Positions 18,289-27,094 of a DNA stretch of 64,000 bases are shown piece after piece. Below the pieces are notes generated by a model. That model was not told the DNA's origin. It saw only the letters and a program-made list of their open reading frames with translations, and searched no databases. The stretch comes from Paraburkholderia solisilvae (GTDB taxonomy: Bacteria > Pseudomonadota > Gammaproteobacteria > Burkholderiales > Burkholderiaceae), in NCBI RefSeq assembly GCF_902859875.1, contig NZ_CADIKF010000025.1:1-64000 (forward strand), read 5' to 3'. The translations under genes were made by a program, and so were the position numbers. Position 1 is the stretch's first letter, and each line of letters begins with the position of its first letter.

Positions 18289-18699
18289 TGCGAATCGCGA
18301 CGCCGTGCCGGACAGGCCAACTCACGTACGGCACGCGCGCTCACGCCCGACTGCGCCGCCTCATCGCGCCACCTCATCGCGCCACCAGACCGTACCATCC
18401 CGCGTAAGCCTGCCCGGCATTCGCCGCGACATTTCGCAAGCTTTTCGCGCGCCTGAGCGCAACAGCCGGCATCGCCTCGACCTGCGCTCACGTTGACGTT
18501 TATCAATCTATTCAGCATCTTCGGACTATTCTGCAGACCAAATCAGAGTGATCCTATATTCCGTTCGCATCGCGCTCTTTATGCTCCCCCCTCGACGCTA
18601 GAGTCGGCGTTGTGTGCCATGAGACACACCGCCGTCAAGCCGACTGACATCACAGGCGGCTAGCTCAGCGTATCCGTTGTCAAGTGGAGATGCATCAAG
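18289..18699. other. Intergenic region before the GlxA-like regulator
   Basis: No gene is supported. A 13-bp near-perfect direct duplication (CCTCATCGCGCCAC-type) occurs around 18359-18385. A more AT-rich stretch near 18490-18560 is the likely promoter region of the downstream regulator. Confidence 0.3.
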
Positions 18700-19683
18700 A
18701 TGAGTCTGGTCGAATTCGCTTTTACGCCGGCAGGGCCGCCATCCGGTACCGCACCGCACCTGATCGGCATCGTGCTGTTCGATCAATTCTCGCTGTTGCA
18801 GGCCGCCGAAGTCGCCGACGTGTTCGAAAAAGCCAATCGGCTCGATACCGGTGCAGCGGCGCCGCGTTATAAAACGGTCTTTCTGTCGGTGGGCGGCGAG
18901 CAGGTGGTCAGCTCGCTGCGCGTCGCGGTCCTCACACAGAAACTTCCCGAACACACGGCCGGAACACGCGGCTTTCGCGCGTTGTTCGTCGCCGGCGGCG
19001 AAGGCGCAAGCGGCGCGGCGCGCGAGCGGCTCATCGCGTGGCTGCGCGACGCAAGCGAAGCCGTCGAAACCGTGTGCGCGATCGGCGCCGGCAGCGCGCT
19101 CCTCGATGCCGCAAAAGCACGCGTCGCGATGACGCGCCGCGCCGCGCGCATTCCAGCCGCACCAGCCGCCTTGTCCGCGCCGTCGGCACCATCGACACCA
19201 TCGACACCATCGGCAGTGCAAGCAGTACAGGCCGCGCTCGAAGCGGTGCGTCGCGACCTCGGTGCGGACGCGGCGCGCGACGTGGCCACGCAGCTTTCCT
19301 GGTCCAGCCTGCCGAAGCCCGTATCGATCGCGCTCGATACCCACGAACCCGTCGCGCAGAAGATTCGCGATAGCGCGCAGTGGATCGCCCGCAACTGCGA
19401 CCGGCGTATTTCGATCACGACCGCCGCGCAACACGCGGGCATGAGCGAGCGTTCGTATTTGCGGCATTTCCGCGCGGAGATGGGCATCAAGCCCTCCGAG
19501 CATCTGCGCCGCACCCGTGTCGAACTCGCATCGACCTTGCTCGCGCAAAGCGATCTGCCGATCGACAAGATCGCCCGCCGCTGCGGGCTGACGAGCGGCG
19601 AGTGCCTCGCACGCCTGTTCCGGCAAGTCGTGCATCTCTCGCCGACCGAATACCGCAGTCGCGCGCGCCGCGCTCGTGTCTGA
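18700..19683 (+). CDS. GlxA/AraC-type transcriptional regulator with a shortened amidotransferase-like domain
   Basis: This 327-residue protein has an N-terminal DJ-1/GATase-like domain (HLIGIVLFDQFSLLQAAEVADV, then RALFVAGGEG) and a C-terminal double HTH of the AraC type (ISITTAAQHAGMSERSYLRHF and LPIDKIARRCGLTSGECLARLF). The nucleophile-elbow region reads CAIGAGSALL, and the following sensor part, normally starting with HW, is replaced by an Ala/Pro/Ser/Thr linker built from 9-bp repeats (near 19185-19215). It lies 81 bases before the undecaprenyl-phosphate glucosyltransferase gene and may govern exopolysaccharide initiation. Confidence 0.86.
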   Translation: MSLVEFAFTPAGPPSGTAPHLIGIVLFDQFSLLQAAEVADVFEKANRLDTGAAAPRYKTVFLSVGGEQVVSSLRVAVLTQKLPEHTAGTRGFRALFVAGGEGASGAARERLIAWLRDASEAVETVCAIGAGSALLDAAKARVAMTRRAARIPAAPAALSAPSAPSTPSTPSAVQAVQAALEAVRRDLGADAARDVATQLSWSSLPKPVSIALDTHEPVAQKIRDSAQWIARNCDRRISITTAAQHAGMSERSYLRHFRAEMGIKPSEHLRRTRVELASTLLAQSDLPIDKIARRCGLTSGECLARLFRQVVHLSPTEYRSRARRARV

Positions 19684-19687
19684 GCGC

Positions 19688-19710
19688 ACGCGACCGATGC
19701 CCGGTCGCGT
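19688..19710 (+). promoter_or_regulatory. Perfect hairpin between the GlxA-like regulator and the priming transferase gene
   Basis: A 9-bp perfect dyad, ACGCGACCG (19688-19696) and CGGTCGCGT (19702-19710), with a 5-base loop begins four bases after the regulator stop. No T run follows, so it is not a standard terminator; it could be a processing or attenuation element, or a terminator remnant. Confidence 0.35.
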
Positions 19711-19764
19711 CACGGCACCGTCGCGACACCCTTCGTATCCTGAACGCTCTTCGTCTCGCGTCCC

Positions 19765-21123
19765 ATGTTTTCTCTCGCATTGAAAATTGGCGATCTGTCG
19801 ATGATCGTCGCCGGCGCGCTGATCGCGCGATCGCTTGCGTACAGCGACACAGCGCCGCCGTCGCATCTCGACGATCTGTTCGGTCTGCTCGCCCTGCTCG
19901 CGTTCCATCTGCTCGGCGTCCGTCGCTCGCGCCACAGCGGCGGCGCGGTGCGCTCCACGTCGCGCGCACTGTTCGCCTGGCTCGCGGCGCAACTGGCGGT
20001 CGCACTCGTTTCCAGCAAATATCCGCACGCGGACCTGCGCGGCCACTGGATCGTTTTCTGGACCGGGCTCACCGCCGCGCTGATGCTGATGCTGCGCTTC
20101 GTGCTGTACGCCGTTCTGCACGCACTGCGCAATCGCGGCTACGGCCGCACGCCGGTGGCCATCGTCGGGCGTGCCGAACAGGGCCGCGAACTGGCGGCGC
20201 GGCTCGCATCGAAACGCGGCGCCGCATTTTCGCTCGAGCTGATCCTCGACACCGCGCTCGAGCGCGATACGCTAGTCGCACAGGTACCCGCGGTGCGGCA
20301 ACTCGAGCCGTTCGCACAACTGGTGCGCGCGCATCGCGTGAACGAACTGTGGATCATCGACGCGCGTGACGACGCCGCCAGCGTCGAACAGGTCGTCGAT
20401 ATGTTCCGCGACGATTTCGTCAATATCCGCATCGTCCCGGCGCTGGACGGGCGCGCGCTGCCGGAGCCCGCGATTGTCGATTGCCTCGGCATGCCGGTGC
20501 TCAATGTGGTCGCGGCGCCCGAACGCGGCTTGCGCGTGCTGCCCAAAGCGGTGTTCGATCGTCTCTTTGCACTGTGCGCGCTGATCGGGCTGGCGCCGCT
20601 GATGACCGCGATCGCGCTTGCGGTGAAGTGGTCGTCGCCGGGCCCGGTGTTTTTCCGGCAAAGCCGCAAGGGCATGAATGGCGAGGTGTTCTCGATCTAC
20701 AAGTTCCGCACCATGTATCAGGGCGCCGACCGGCCCGGCAAAGTCACGCAGGCCAGCCGCAACGACACGCGCATTACGCGTATCGGCCGCTTTCTGCGCA
20801 GCACGAGCCTCGACGAGCTGCCGCAGTTCATCAACGTGCTGAAGGGCGAGATGTCGGTGGTCGGTCCGCGGCCGCATGCGGTCGAGCATGACGAGTATTA
20901 CAAGCATCTCGTCGCGCACTACATGTACCGTTACCGGATCAAGCCAGGCATCACCGGATGGGCGCAGGTGAACGGCTATCGCGGTGAGACCGAACGGGTC
21001 GAAAAAATGGCCGCGCGGGTGATGTTCGACATTCACTATATCCAGCACTGGACGCTCGGCTTCGACCTGAAAATCATCGGGATGACGCTCGTGCACGGGT
21101 TCGCGGGCAGCAACGCGTACTGA
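19765..21123 (+). CDS. Undecaprenyl-phosphate glucose phosphotransferase (exopolysaccharide priming enzyme)
   Basis: This 452-residue inner-membrane enzyme of the WcaJ type moves glucose-1-phosphate from UDP-glucose onto undecaprenyl phosphate and so starts the repeat unit. The N-terminal half has several membrane helices and a Rossmann-like region (GRTPVAIVGRAEQGREL). The C-terminal bacterial sugar transferase domain carries YKFRTMY, SLDELPQFINVLKGEMS, VGPRPHA and PGITGWAQVNGYRGET. It converges on the exopolysaccharide operon, ending 174 bases from its last gene. Glucose as first sugar is inferred from the WcaJ-like architecture. No clear ribosome site is seen. Confidence 0.92.
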   Translation: MFSLALKIGDLSMIVAGALIARSLAYSDTAPPSHLDDLFGLLALLAFHLLGVRRSRHSGGAVRSTSRALFAWLAAQLAVALVSSKYPHADLRGHWIVFWTGLTAALMLMLRFVLYAVLHALRNRGYGRTPVAIVGRAEQGRELAARLASKRGAAFSLELILDTALERDTLVAQVPAVRQLEPFAQLVRAHRVNELWIIDARDDAASVEQVVDMFRDDFVNIRIVPALDGRALPEPAIVDCLGMPVLNVVAAPERGLRVLPKAVFDRLFALCALIGLAPLMTAIALAVKWSSPGPVFFRQSRKGMNGEVFSIYKFRTMYQGADRPGKVTQASRNDTRITRIGRFLRSTSLDELPQFINVLKGEMSVVGPRPHAVEHDEYYKHLVAHYMYRYRIKPGITGWAQVNGYRGETERVEKMAARVMFDIHYIQHWTLGFDLKIIGMTLVHGFAGSNAY

Positions 21124-21180
21124 CCTTACCGCCGCTTGCCGGCACGCGGCGGCGGCCCCGCCTGTCCACCGTCGCGCCTC

Positions 21181-21250
21181 TCTCGCCTCTCGCCTCTCGC
21201 CTCTCGCCTCTCGCCTCTCGCCTCTCGCCTCTCGCCTCTCGCCTCTCGCC
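21181..21250. repeat. Tandem minisatellite, 7-bp unit, ten perfect copies
   Basis: The unit TCTCGCC is repeated ten times without error, with degenerate copies on both sides (about 21172-21272). It fills the space between the convergent ends of the priming transferase gene and the acetyltransferase gene. It is pyrimidine-rich on the plus strand and purine-rich (GGCGAGA) on the minus strand. No terminator hairpin is evident nearby. Confidence 0.95.
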
Positions 21251-21297
21251 TCGCGCCTCTCGCGCTATGGGCGCGCTGCGGACGCACCACGGCCTCA

Positions 21298-21705
21298 CTA
21301 CCGGCGCACAATTCGCGCCGGCACGCCGACCGCGGTCGCGCCGGCCGGCACGTCCGCCATCACCACGGCATTCGCGCCGATCTGCGCGCCGCGGCCGACC
21401 GTCACCGGGCCGAGCACGCACGCGCCGGCGCCGATCAGCACATCGTCTTCGATCACCGGCGCACCGGCCCGGCCCCGTCCGCCGATCACCACATTCGGCG
21501 CGACGATCACGTTGTTGCCGATCACCGCATGCCGGTGCACGACGATGCCAAGTCCCTGATAACCGAACGTCACGTTGCGCCCCACCTCGACCGACGGCGG
21601 CAGCGACACCGAAAAGAGGACGCGATTGAGCACCTTGAGCAGCCAGGGCAGGCAAGGCACACGCATGCGGTACAGCAGACGGGACAGGCGGAAGATAACG
21701 ATCAT
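21298..21705 (-). CDS. Left-handed beta-helix acetyltransferase (exopolysaccharide O-acetylation)
   Basis: This 135-residue protein is built of hexapeptide repeats (VEVGRNVTFGYQGLGIVV, NNVIVAPNVVIGG, DDVLIGAGACVLGPVTVG, GANAVVMADVPAGATAVGVP), the fold of serine O-acetyltransferase-like and colanic-acid acetyltransferases. The N-terminus FRLSRLLYRMRVPCLPWLLK resembles the sugar O-acetyltransferase branch found in capsule loci. It is the last gene of the exopolysaccharide operon, seven bases behind wzy, and probably acetylates the repeat unit from acetyl-CoA in the cytoplasm. Confidence 0.86.
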   Translation of the reverse strand: MIVIFRLSRLLYRMRVPCLPWLLKVLNRVLFSVSLPPSVEVGRNVTFGYQGLGIVVHRHAVIGNNVIVAPNVVIGGRGRAGAPVIEDDVLIGAGACVLGPVTVGRGAQIGANAVVMADVPAGATAVGVPARIVRR

Positions 21706-21712
21706 GGCGCAC

Positions 21713-22957
21713 TCACGAATGGCGGGCGAGCAGTTTCAGATGGTCGAAGATCCTGATCGCGATCAGGAACAGCAGGAAGAACACGCAATTGACGTCCCAG
21801 TAACCGGAGTGGATCGACATCAGCACGAGCGTCAGCAGATAGCAGAAGCTGAACCGCGCGACCACCCCGTGCCGCAGCGCGTACGCATGCAGCCGCACGA
21901 TACAGAACGCGATGCCGAAGAAGCCGGCCAGCACGCCCGCGTAACCGAAGTCGACATAGAGCGCGCCTTGCAGCGTCGGCGTGATGCTCATCGGCCGCCC
22001 GGCAATCCAGCGCGCGCCGGTCAGGTCGCCGATGATATTGCGCGCCCCCCAGTGCTTGCCCGGCAGAAAGGTTTCGAAGTTGCTGAGCAGCAGGCGGCCA
22101 TACAGGTGATCGTGTATCGAACTGCCGAGCGACGCGACGGTGTTCTGGCTCGCATCGAGCATCGATAGCACCGGCACGAACGGCAGCAGGTAGCGATGCT
22201 CGCCGATAAACCGGAAGTCGATATTGGTGAAAAAGCGTTCGACATCGTAGCTTTGCGCGACCCGGAACATCGCGAACGTGGCCGCAAAGCCGACCAGCAC
22301 GCACGCGGCGACGAGACTGAGCAGCAGCGCGCGGCGTGCCGGCACCCTGAAGACCACGAAATACACATAGCCGACGATGACAAACGCCAGCACCGGCGAC
22401 CGGTAGCCCAGCAGCAGAACGCCCGCGAGATAGATCGCGGGCTGCATGAGGCCAGGCTTACGGCCGGTCTCGAGATCGGAGATCGTGCGCACCAGCAGCC
22501 AGAAACCGTAGAGCGGCGCGAGGTTCGACACGAGCGCCGAATTGCCGAAGCGCGATTCGCCCATCAGCAGCGGAATGCCGCGGTTCGCGGCAATTTCGAA
22601 CGCGACGCAGCCGGCAAAGAGCACGAAGAATACATACGTCAGCTGCTTCGACGTGCGCGGCTGCAACGGGCGCACACGATGCCGCGCACGGTCCGGCGAC
22701 ACGATACCGGCTAGCGCATAGCCAAGCACAAGTCCCAGCAGGCCGAGACCGAACAGGTTCCAGCAAAGATGCTTGTCATACGCGTCCACCTTCGACCACG
22801 GCATATCGATCAACCCCGGCAGGTTATACGCGAGGTATACGCACAACACGAGCGTCCACGGCTGCGCATGCCGTCGCGCGCTGCGTGGTGTGCCGCTTAC
22901 GCTTAACGGCGCGTCCAGCGCATGTTCCACTCTGACCACTCCTGCCGCCTTAGCCAC
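21713..22957 (-). CDS. Polysaccharide polymerase (Wzy-like membrane protein)
   Basis: This 414-residue protein has about ten predicted hydrophobic helices (for example WTLVLCVYLAYNL, LTYVFFVLFAGCVAFE, ALLLSLVAACVLVGFA, AGVLAGFFGIAFCIV). Wzy proteins share little sequence, so the call rests on topology and on its place beside wzx and transferases. It would join lipid-linked repeat units in the periplasm. Its ATG overlaps the end of the wecG-like gene (ATGGCTAA, 8 bases), indicating coupling. Confidence 0.8.
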   Translation of the reverse strand: MAKAAGVVRVEHALDAPLSVSGTPRSARRHAQPWTLVLCVYLAYNLPGLIDMPWSKVDAYDKHLCWNLFGLGLLGLVLGYALAGIVSPDRARHRVRPLQPRTSKQLTYVFFVLFAGCVAFEIAANRGIPLLMGESRFGNSALVSNLAPLYGFWLLVRTISDLETGRKPGLMQPAIYLAGVLLLGYRSPVLAFVIVGYVYFVVFRVPARRALLLSLVAACVLVGFAATFAMFRVAQSYDVERFFTNIDFRFIGEHRYLLPFVPVLSMLDASQNTVASLGSSIHDHLYGRLLLSNFETFLPGKHWGARNIIGDLTGARWIAGRPMSITPTLQGALYVDFGYAGVLAGFFGIAFCIVRLHAYALRHGVVARFSFCYLLTLVLMSIHSGYWDVNCVFFLLFLIAIRIFDHLKLLARHS

Positions 22958-23690
22958 GAGGCATGGTTAGCCACGCCTTGCCGAGCATCAACGCGAAGCG
23001 GCTATTGGTGCTGAGATAGCGCCGCCACATACGGCGCGGTTCCTGCTGCACGCGAAACAGCCACTCGAGGCCGCAACGCTGCATCCACAGCGGCGCACGC
23101 TTCACTTTGCCGGCCATCACATCGAAGGTGCCGCCGACGCCCATCACGAAATCGACGCCCAGTTCCTGCTTCCAGCGATTGATGAAGTTTTCCTTCTTCG
23201 GCGATGTGATCGCGACGAACAGCAAACGCGCGCCGGAGGCGCGGATCGCGTCGGCCACCGCCGCCTCGTCGTGCCAGAAGTACCCGTGGTGGTAACCGGT
23301 AATCTTCAGCCCCGCATGACGCTCGCGGCACACCTGCGCCGTTCGCGCCACCACGACCGGGGTGCCGCCCAGCAGAAACACCGGGTAGCCGTGTGCGGCC
23401 GCATGCGCAAGCAGCCGGTCGAACAGGTCGACACCAGCCACGCGTTCCGCCACGTCATGCCCGAGCAGACGCGCGCCCCACACGACACCCATACCGTCGA
23501 TATTGACGATGTCGCACGCGCGCACCGATGCCGCGAGTTCGGCATCGCGCTGCATATGCACGAGCTTCGCGACATTGACCACGACATGCTGCGTAAACTG
23601 CCGCGCGGCGATACGCTGTCCGATCCACGCGACGGTTTCGTCCATCGTTGCGACATCCATCTGGCAAGCGAAGAGTTCGATACGTTTCAT
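22950..23690 (-). CDS. WecG/TagA/CpsF-family glycosyltransferase
   Basis: This 246-residue GT26 enzyme is given from the ATG at 23690 (MKRIELFACQMDVATMDETV). The frame extends further upstream, but that part is arginine-rich and overlaps the end of the lyase gene. Family signatures are VNIDGMGVVWGARLLG, PVFLLGGTP, and RLLFVAITSPKKENFI. WecG transfers ManNAcA in enterobacterial common antigen. Since wecB and wecC in this operon make UDP-ManNAcA, this is the natural candidate for adding it; that is an inference. It overlaps wzy by 8 bases. Confidence 0.9.
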   Translation of the reverse strand: MKRIELFACQMDVATMDETVAWIGQRIAARQFTQHVVVNVAKLVHMQRDAELAASVRACDIVNIDGMGVVWGARLLGHDVAERVAGVDLFDRLLAHAAAHGYPVFLLGGTPVVVARTAQVCRERHAGLKITGYHHGYFWHDEAAVADAIRASGARLLFVAITSPKKENFINRWKQELGVDFVMGVGGTFDVMAGKVKRAPLWMQRCGLEWLFRVQQEPRRMWRRYLSTNSRFALMLGKAWLTMPRG

Positions 23691-23748
23691 AAGCGTGCGG
23701 GCGGGTGGCGAGCAGGGTCGTCGATGATGGGAGAGGTCATGCTCACGA

Positions 23749-24564
23749 TCAGCGGCGCAATACGGACAACGGCCCGTAGAGAACCGTGCTCGTCGCGACG
23801 TCAGACGGCTTGACGTTCCAGTTGGGCTTGTAGAGTCCAAGCTTCAGGTAGGCATCCTGAACGCCCGGGTAAGCATTTGGCACACCGCTCGCCGCAAAGA
23901 CGCGCTCGCCATCCTTGTACAGTTCAGTGAGCGCGCGTTGGCCGGTCTCATCCGGCACGTAACGGATCGCCCAATGAACCCATCGGCCGCGATCGGTATC
24001 CGCACAACACAGCCACTTGCCCGCCGACACCCTGTCGTGCCGCACGCCGCCGTGCCCGGATATCGCATAGCGCGTGCCCTGCAGCGCGAGCGCAAGCGTC
24101 GGCGCGCCGATCCACTTGCCCTGGTTGATTTGCGTGATGATCATCAGTTGCTGGGAGTCGAACCGGAAGTCCACCGGCAACCAGGTGCTCCAGCGAATCA
24201 GGTAGTCGCGGCCCTGCTCGAACCGCACCGGAGCGGGAAACAGCAACTCCGCGCGCGGCACGCCGTTGGCGACCGCCGCATAGTTTTCGCCGCGCTCGAT
24301 GTGCGCGCGCAGCGCGTGGCGTGCGGGATCGGCCGGATCGGCAACGATCGCGATGCCGCCCGGGTTCGTCTGCACGCCGACGCGCGAATCCAGACCTTGC
24401 CGCCAGTCTGTCTCGTACAGCGTCTCGTATGCGTAGGGGTGCGCATCCATGGCGCCAGGTGCGCGCGATTCATCCGCGTTCACGGATACGGCGCCGGCCG
24501 ACGCAAGCACACTCAACGTCAGCGCGACACGCGAAAGCCTGCGAACCCAAAACGTGCCGGCCAT
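23749..24564 (-). CDS. Secreted polysaccharide lyase-like protein in the exopolysaccharide operon
   Basis: This 271-residue protein starts at the ATG at 24564, whose first base overlaps the stop of the glycosyltransferase gene (TGATG). A signal peptide is clear (RRLSRVALTLSVLASAGAVSV). The body looks like the heparin-lyase-type jelly-roll family (Pfam Polysacc_lyase): RAELLFPAPVRFEQGRDYLI, then a segment of the form QGKWIGAPTLALALQG, RGRWVHWAIRYVPDE and a C-terminal YLKLGLYKPNW. A periplasmic lyase in a Wzy-type operon probably trims or clears the polymer. The match is from recall of the family. Confidence 0.78.
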   Translation of the reverse strand: MAGTFWVRRLSRVALTLSVLASAGAVSVNADESRAPGAMDAHPYAYETLYETDWRQGLDSRVGVQTNPGGIAIVADPADPARHALRAHIERGENYAAVANGVPRAELLFPAPVRFEQGRDYLIRWSTWLPVDFRFDSQQLMIITQINQGKWIGAPTLALALQGTRYAISGHGGVRHDRVSAGKWLCCADTDRGRWVHWAIRYVPDETGQRALTELYKDGERVFAASGVPNAYPGVQDAYLKLGLYKPNWNVKPSDVATSTVLYGPLSVLRR

Positions 24565-25739
24565 CACCGTACGTCTCCGCGACGCGCTCGCACGTGCGCA
24601 TGTGCGATCACCGACCGATAGCAGTGGATATAGCGCTCGACAATCGCTTCGCACGAGTAGCGCTGGCGGGCTCTCGCGAAGGCCGCCTCCCCCATCGACC
24701 TGGCCGACTGCGCGTCGCTCATCAGAAGCCTCAAACGCAATGCCAGCGCATGAGGATCGGACGGTTCGACCAGAAAGCCGGACACGCCGTCTTCGATCAG
24801 ATCCAGAAAACCGCCGACCCGCGTGCCGACCACCGGCACGCGCGAGAACATCGCCTCGAGCGTCGCGATACCGAACGACTCGTAGTGGCTCGGCATGCAG
24901 AACACGCGCGCATTCCGATAGAACGCAAGCTTCGCGTCACCGTCGAGCCAGCCGACGAACTGCACGCGATCGTCAATCCGATAGTCGCGCGCGAGCCGTT
25001 CCCAGCGCGCGATATCGCCGCCGCCGGCGAAGCGTACCGGCACGCAGTAGCCATCGTCGGCAAGCAGCGCGACGGCGCTCAGCAGGTCGTCGATCCCCTT
25101 CTGCTCGGTCAAGCGGCCGGCAAACGCGACATAGCCCGACGCCGCGTCGCCGTGCGCTTCGCGCTGCGCGCTGCATGCGTCCGATGCGGCCTGCGCATCG
25201 CGCGCGGAATTGCCGATCACATGCAGCGTACGGCGATCCGCCCCGAGCCGCCGCATCTCGCCGGCGATCGGGCTGGACACCGCGACGGCCGCGTCGCAAC
25301 CGCGCACGAACCACGCAATCGCGCGACGCGTGAGCGGCCCCGCCTGCGTCGCGAAAGGCTCGAAATTACCCGCATGCAAATGGAAAACCGTTTTCCTGCC
25401 GCGCAGTTTCGCCAGCGCCCACAGCACCAGCTTGCGATAAAACGACCCACGCACCGACACATGAAAATGCACGATATCCGCATGCCGGAGCGCGTCGAAC
25501 ACATAGCGCGGCAGATCCGCGAACACGAATGCGCCAAGCGCCGCGATACTTTTGAAGCCGCGCGTCTCGAAGAACGACAGCGCGATCGACGCATCCGCAA
25601 AGCGCGCGCGCTGCGTGCCGAGCTCGGCGAGCACGGAGGCGATTCCGCCGCGCTGGCCGCGGCCCGGGCCGACATGCAGCACGCGCAGCGTGCGCGGCAC
25701 ACCGCCGTCCTGCGCGGGCGCGCGTGCGGCGCCGTTCAT
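24564..25739 (-). CDS. GT4-family glycosyltransferase
   Basis: This 391-residue cytoplasmic retaining transferase has the GT-B fold. The start is taken at the ATG at 25739, which overlaps the flippase stop as ATGA. Landmarks are the N-terminal GGIASVLAELG, VHFHVSVRGSFYRK, FHLHAGNFEPFA, the donor-site region YVAFAGRLTEQKGIDDLLSA, and the E-x7-E motif in SHYESFGIATLEAMF. It adds one sugar to the lipid-linked repeat unit; which sugar is not readable. Confidence 0.9.
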   Translation of the reverse strand: MNGAARAPAQDGGVPRTLRVLHVGPGRGQRGGIASVLAELGTQRARFADASIALSFFETRGFKSIAALGAFVFADLPRYVFDALRHADIVHFHVSVRGSFYRKLVLWALAKLRGRKTVFHLHAGNFEPFATQAGPLTRRAIAWFVRGCDAAVAVSSPIAGEMRRLGADRRTLHVIGNSARDAQAASDACSAQREAHGDAASGYVAFAGRLTEQKGIDDLLSAVALLADDGYCVPVRFAGGGDIARWERLARDYRIDDRVQFVGWLDGDAKLAFYRNARVFCMPSHYESFGIATLEAMFSRVPVVGTRVGGFLDLIEDGVSGFLVEPSDPHALALRLRLLMSDAQSARSMGEAAFARARQRYSCEAIVERYIHCYRSVIAHAHVRARRGDVR

Positions 25740-27094
25740 CCGCGCCTCCACGATGCGGCGACATACGCGCGCCGCTGCGCATTGCCGACAATCGACACCA
25801 GATAGAACACGAGCAGCGCCGCTTGCGCGATCAGAAATGCGCTCGCCGCGCCTTGCGCGCCATGGCGCGGCACAAGCCCAACACTCAAGGCGACATTGAG
25901 CAGGCCCGCGGCGAGAATCATCCGCGAACGGGCACGGCCGTCGCCAAACGGCATCAACACCTGAAGGCCGATGAAGTACGCGAGGTTGCCGAACAATGTC
26001 GATGCACACAGCAGCGCGAGCACCGGCGCGGCGCCGCTGAATTCGCCGCCGAGCACAAGATGCGCGAGCGGCTTCGACCAGACGATAAAGAACGCGGCGC
26101 CCGCCGCCGACAGCGCCAGCGTGACGGCTGCGCCGAACGCGGTCAGCCTGGCGGCCGCCGCGCGATCATGCGCGAACAGCGCCGTGATGCGCGGATACAG
26201 CACCGCGCAAAGCTGCGCGGGCACCAGATTGCCGACCGTGCGCAGCTTGTCGGCCGCGGCGTACAGACCGGCCTGATAAGTGCCGGCCGATGCTTTGAGC
26301 AGAATCGTGTTCGCCGCGCCGAACAGGCTGACCGATGCGCTCGCCACAAACGAGTCGGCCCCGTCCGCGAGTTGCCGGCCAATCGCGCGCCATGACAGTT
26401 GCGGCGCGCACAGCACCCCCAGTCGCCAGGCGATAGCCAGCGACAGCAGCGCGGCCACGACCGGCCCCGCCGCCTGAATCGCCGCAGCGAGCGCGACGTC
26501 CTGCGGCCCTTTCACGAGCCAGAACGTAAGCGGCAGCGTGACGCCACGATTGATCACGACCATCGCTGCAATCAGACCGAAGCGCTCGAGCCCCTGGAAC
26601 AGCCAGTACAACGTCAATGCATTGCCGAGCACGCCGAACCACGACAGCAGGATCACCGAGCGGGTCGCCGGATCGTGCGGCGTACAGGCGAGCAGCACCG
26701 CGAGCCCGGCAAACGACACGACACACAGACACACTTTGGCGGCGCTCACCGACCAGATCAGCTCATTGAGCGCGGCAGCGCGCCCCGCGCGATCGACCAC
26801 CGCTTTCGGACCGCTCAGCCCGAAGCCCCATTCGGTCAGCAGGGTGCCGTAGGTGGCGAGCGCGACACCGTACGCGAGCACGCCGAACGGCGCCGGCCCG
26901 AGCACGCGCGTCAGGTACGGAAACGTCGCAAACGACGCGACATAGTTCGCCACGAACGACACGATCATGATCGCGACATTGCGGCTCACGCGGGCGCCCG
27001 CGGGCGGCACGGCCGCCGCGTCGCAGGTCCGCATCCGCGCCCGCGCGCGACGGCGCAGCCGTTCGGCACGCGCGCCGCGCATCGGCTTATCCAT
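25736..27094 (-). CDS. Polysaccharide repeat-unit flippase (Wzx, MOP superfamily)
   Basis: This 452-residue membrane protein has 12 or more hydrophobic segments and the PST/Wzx pattern (NYVASFATFPYLTRVLGPAP, ALATYGTLLTEWGFGLSGPK, VPAQLCAVLYPRITALFA). It would turn the undecaprenyl-linked unit across the inner membrane. The N-terminus is very arginine-rich and the exact start is uncertain: Met1 at 27094 overlaps the wecC stop by eight bases (ATGGATAA). It is coupled to the downstream GT4 gene by ATGA. Confidence 0.88.
   Translation of the reverse strand: MDKPMRGARAERLRRRARARMRTCDAAAVPPAGARVSRNVAIMIVSFVANYVASFATFPYLTRVLGPAPFGVLAYGVALATYGTLLTEWGFGLSGPKAVVDRAGRAAALNELIWSVSAAKVCLCVVSFAGLAVLLACTPHDPATRSVILLSWFGVLGNALTLYWLFQGLERFGLIAAMVVINRGVTLPLTFWLVKGPQDVALAAAIQAAGPVVAALLSLAIAWRLGVLCAPQLSWRAIGRQLADGADSFVASASVSLFGAANTILLKASAGTYQAGLYAAADKLRTVGNLVPAQLCAVLYPRITALFAHDRAAAARLTAFGAAVTLALSAAGAAFFIVWSKPLAHLVLGGEFSGAAPVLALLCASTLFGNLAYFIGLQVLMPFGDGRARSRMILAAGLLNVALSVGLVPRHGAQGAASAFLIAQAALLVFYLVSIVGNAQRRAYVAASWRRG

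Noticed and set aside
18598-20121. A 507-codon minus-strand frame across the GlxA-like regulator and priming transferase
   Set aside because: Antisense to two genes with clear domains; composition is typical of high-GC shadows.
21181-21250. CRISPR array or coding repeat
   Set aside because: A 7-bp unit without spacers; the frames through it have no start signals and no protein-like flanks.
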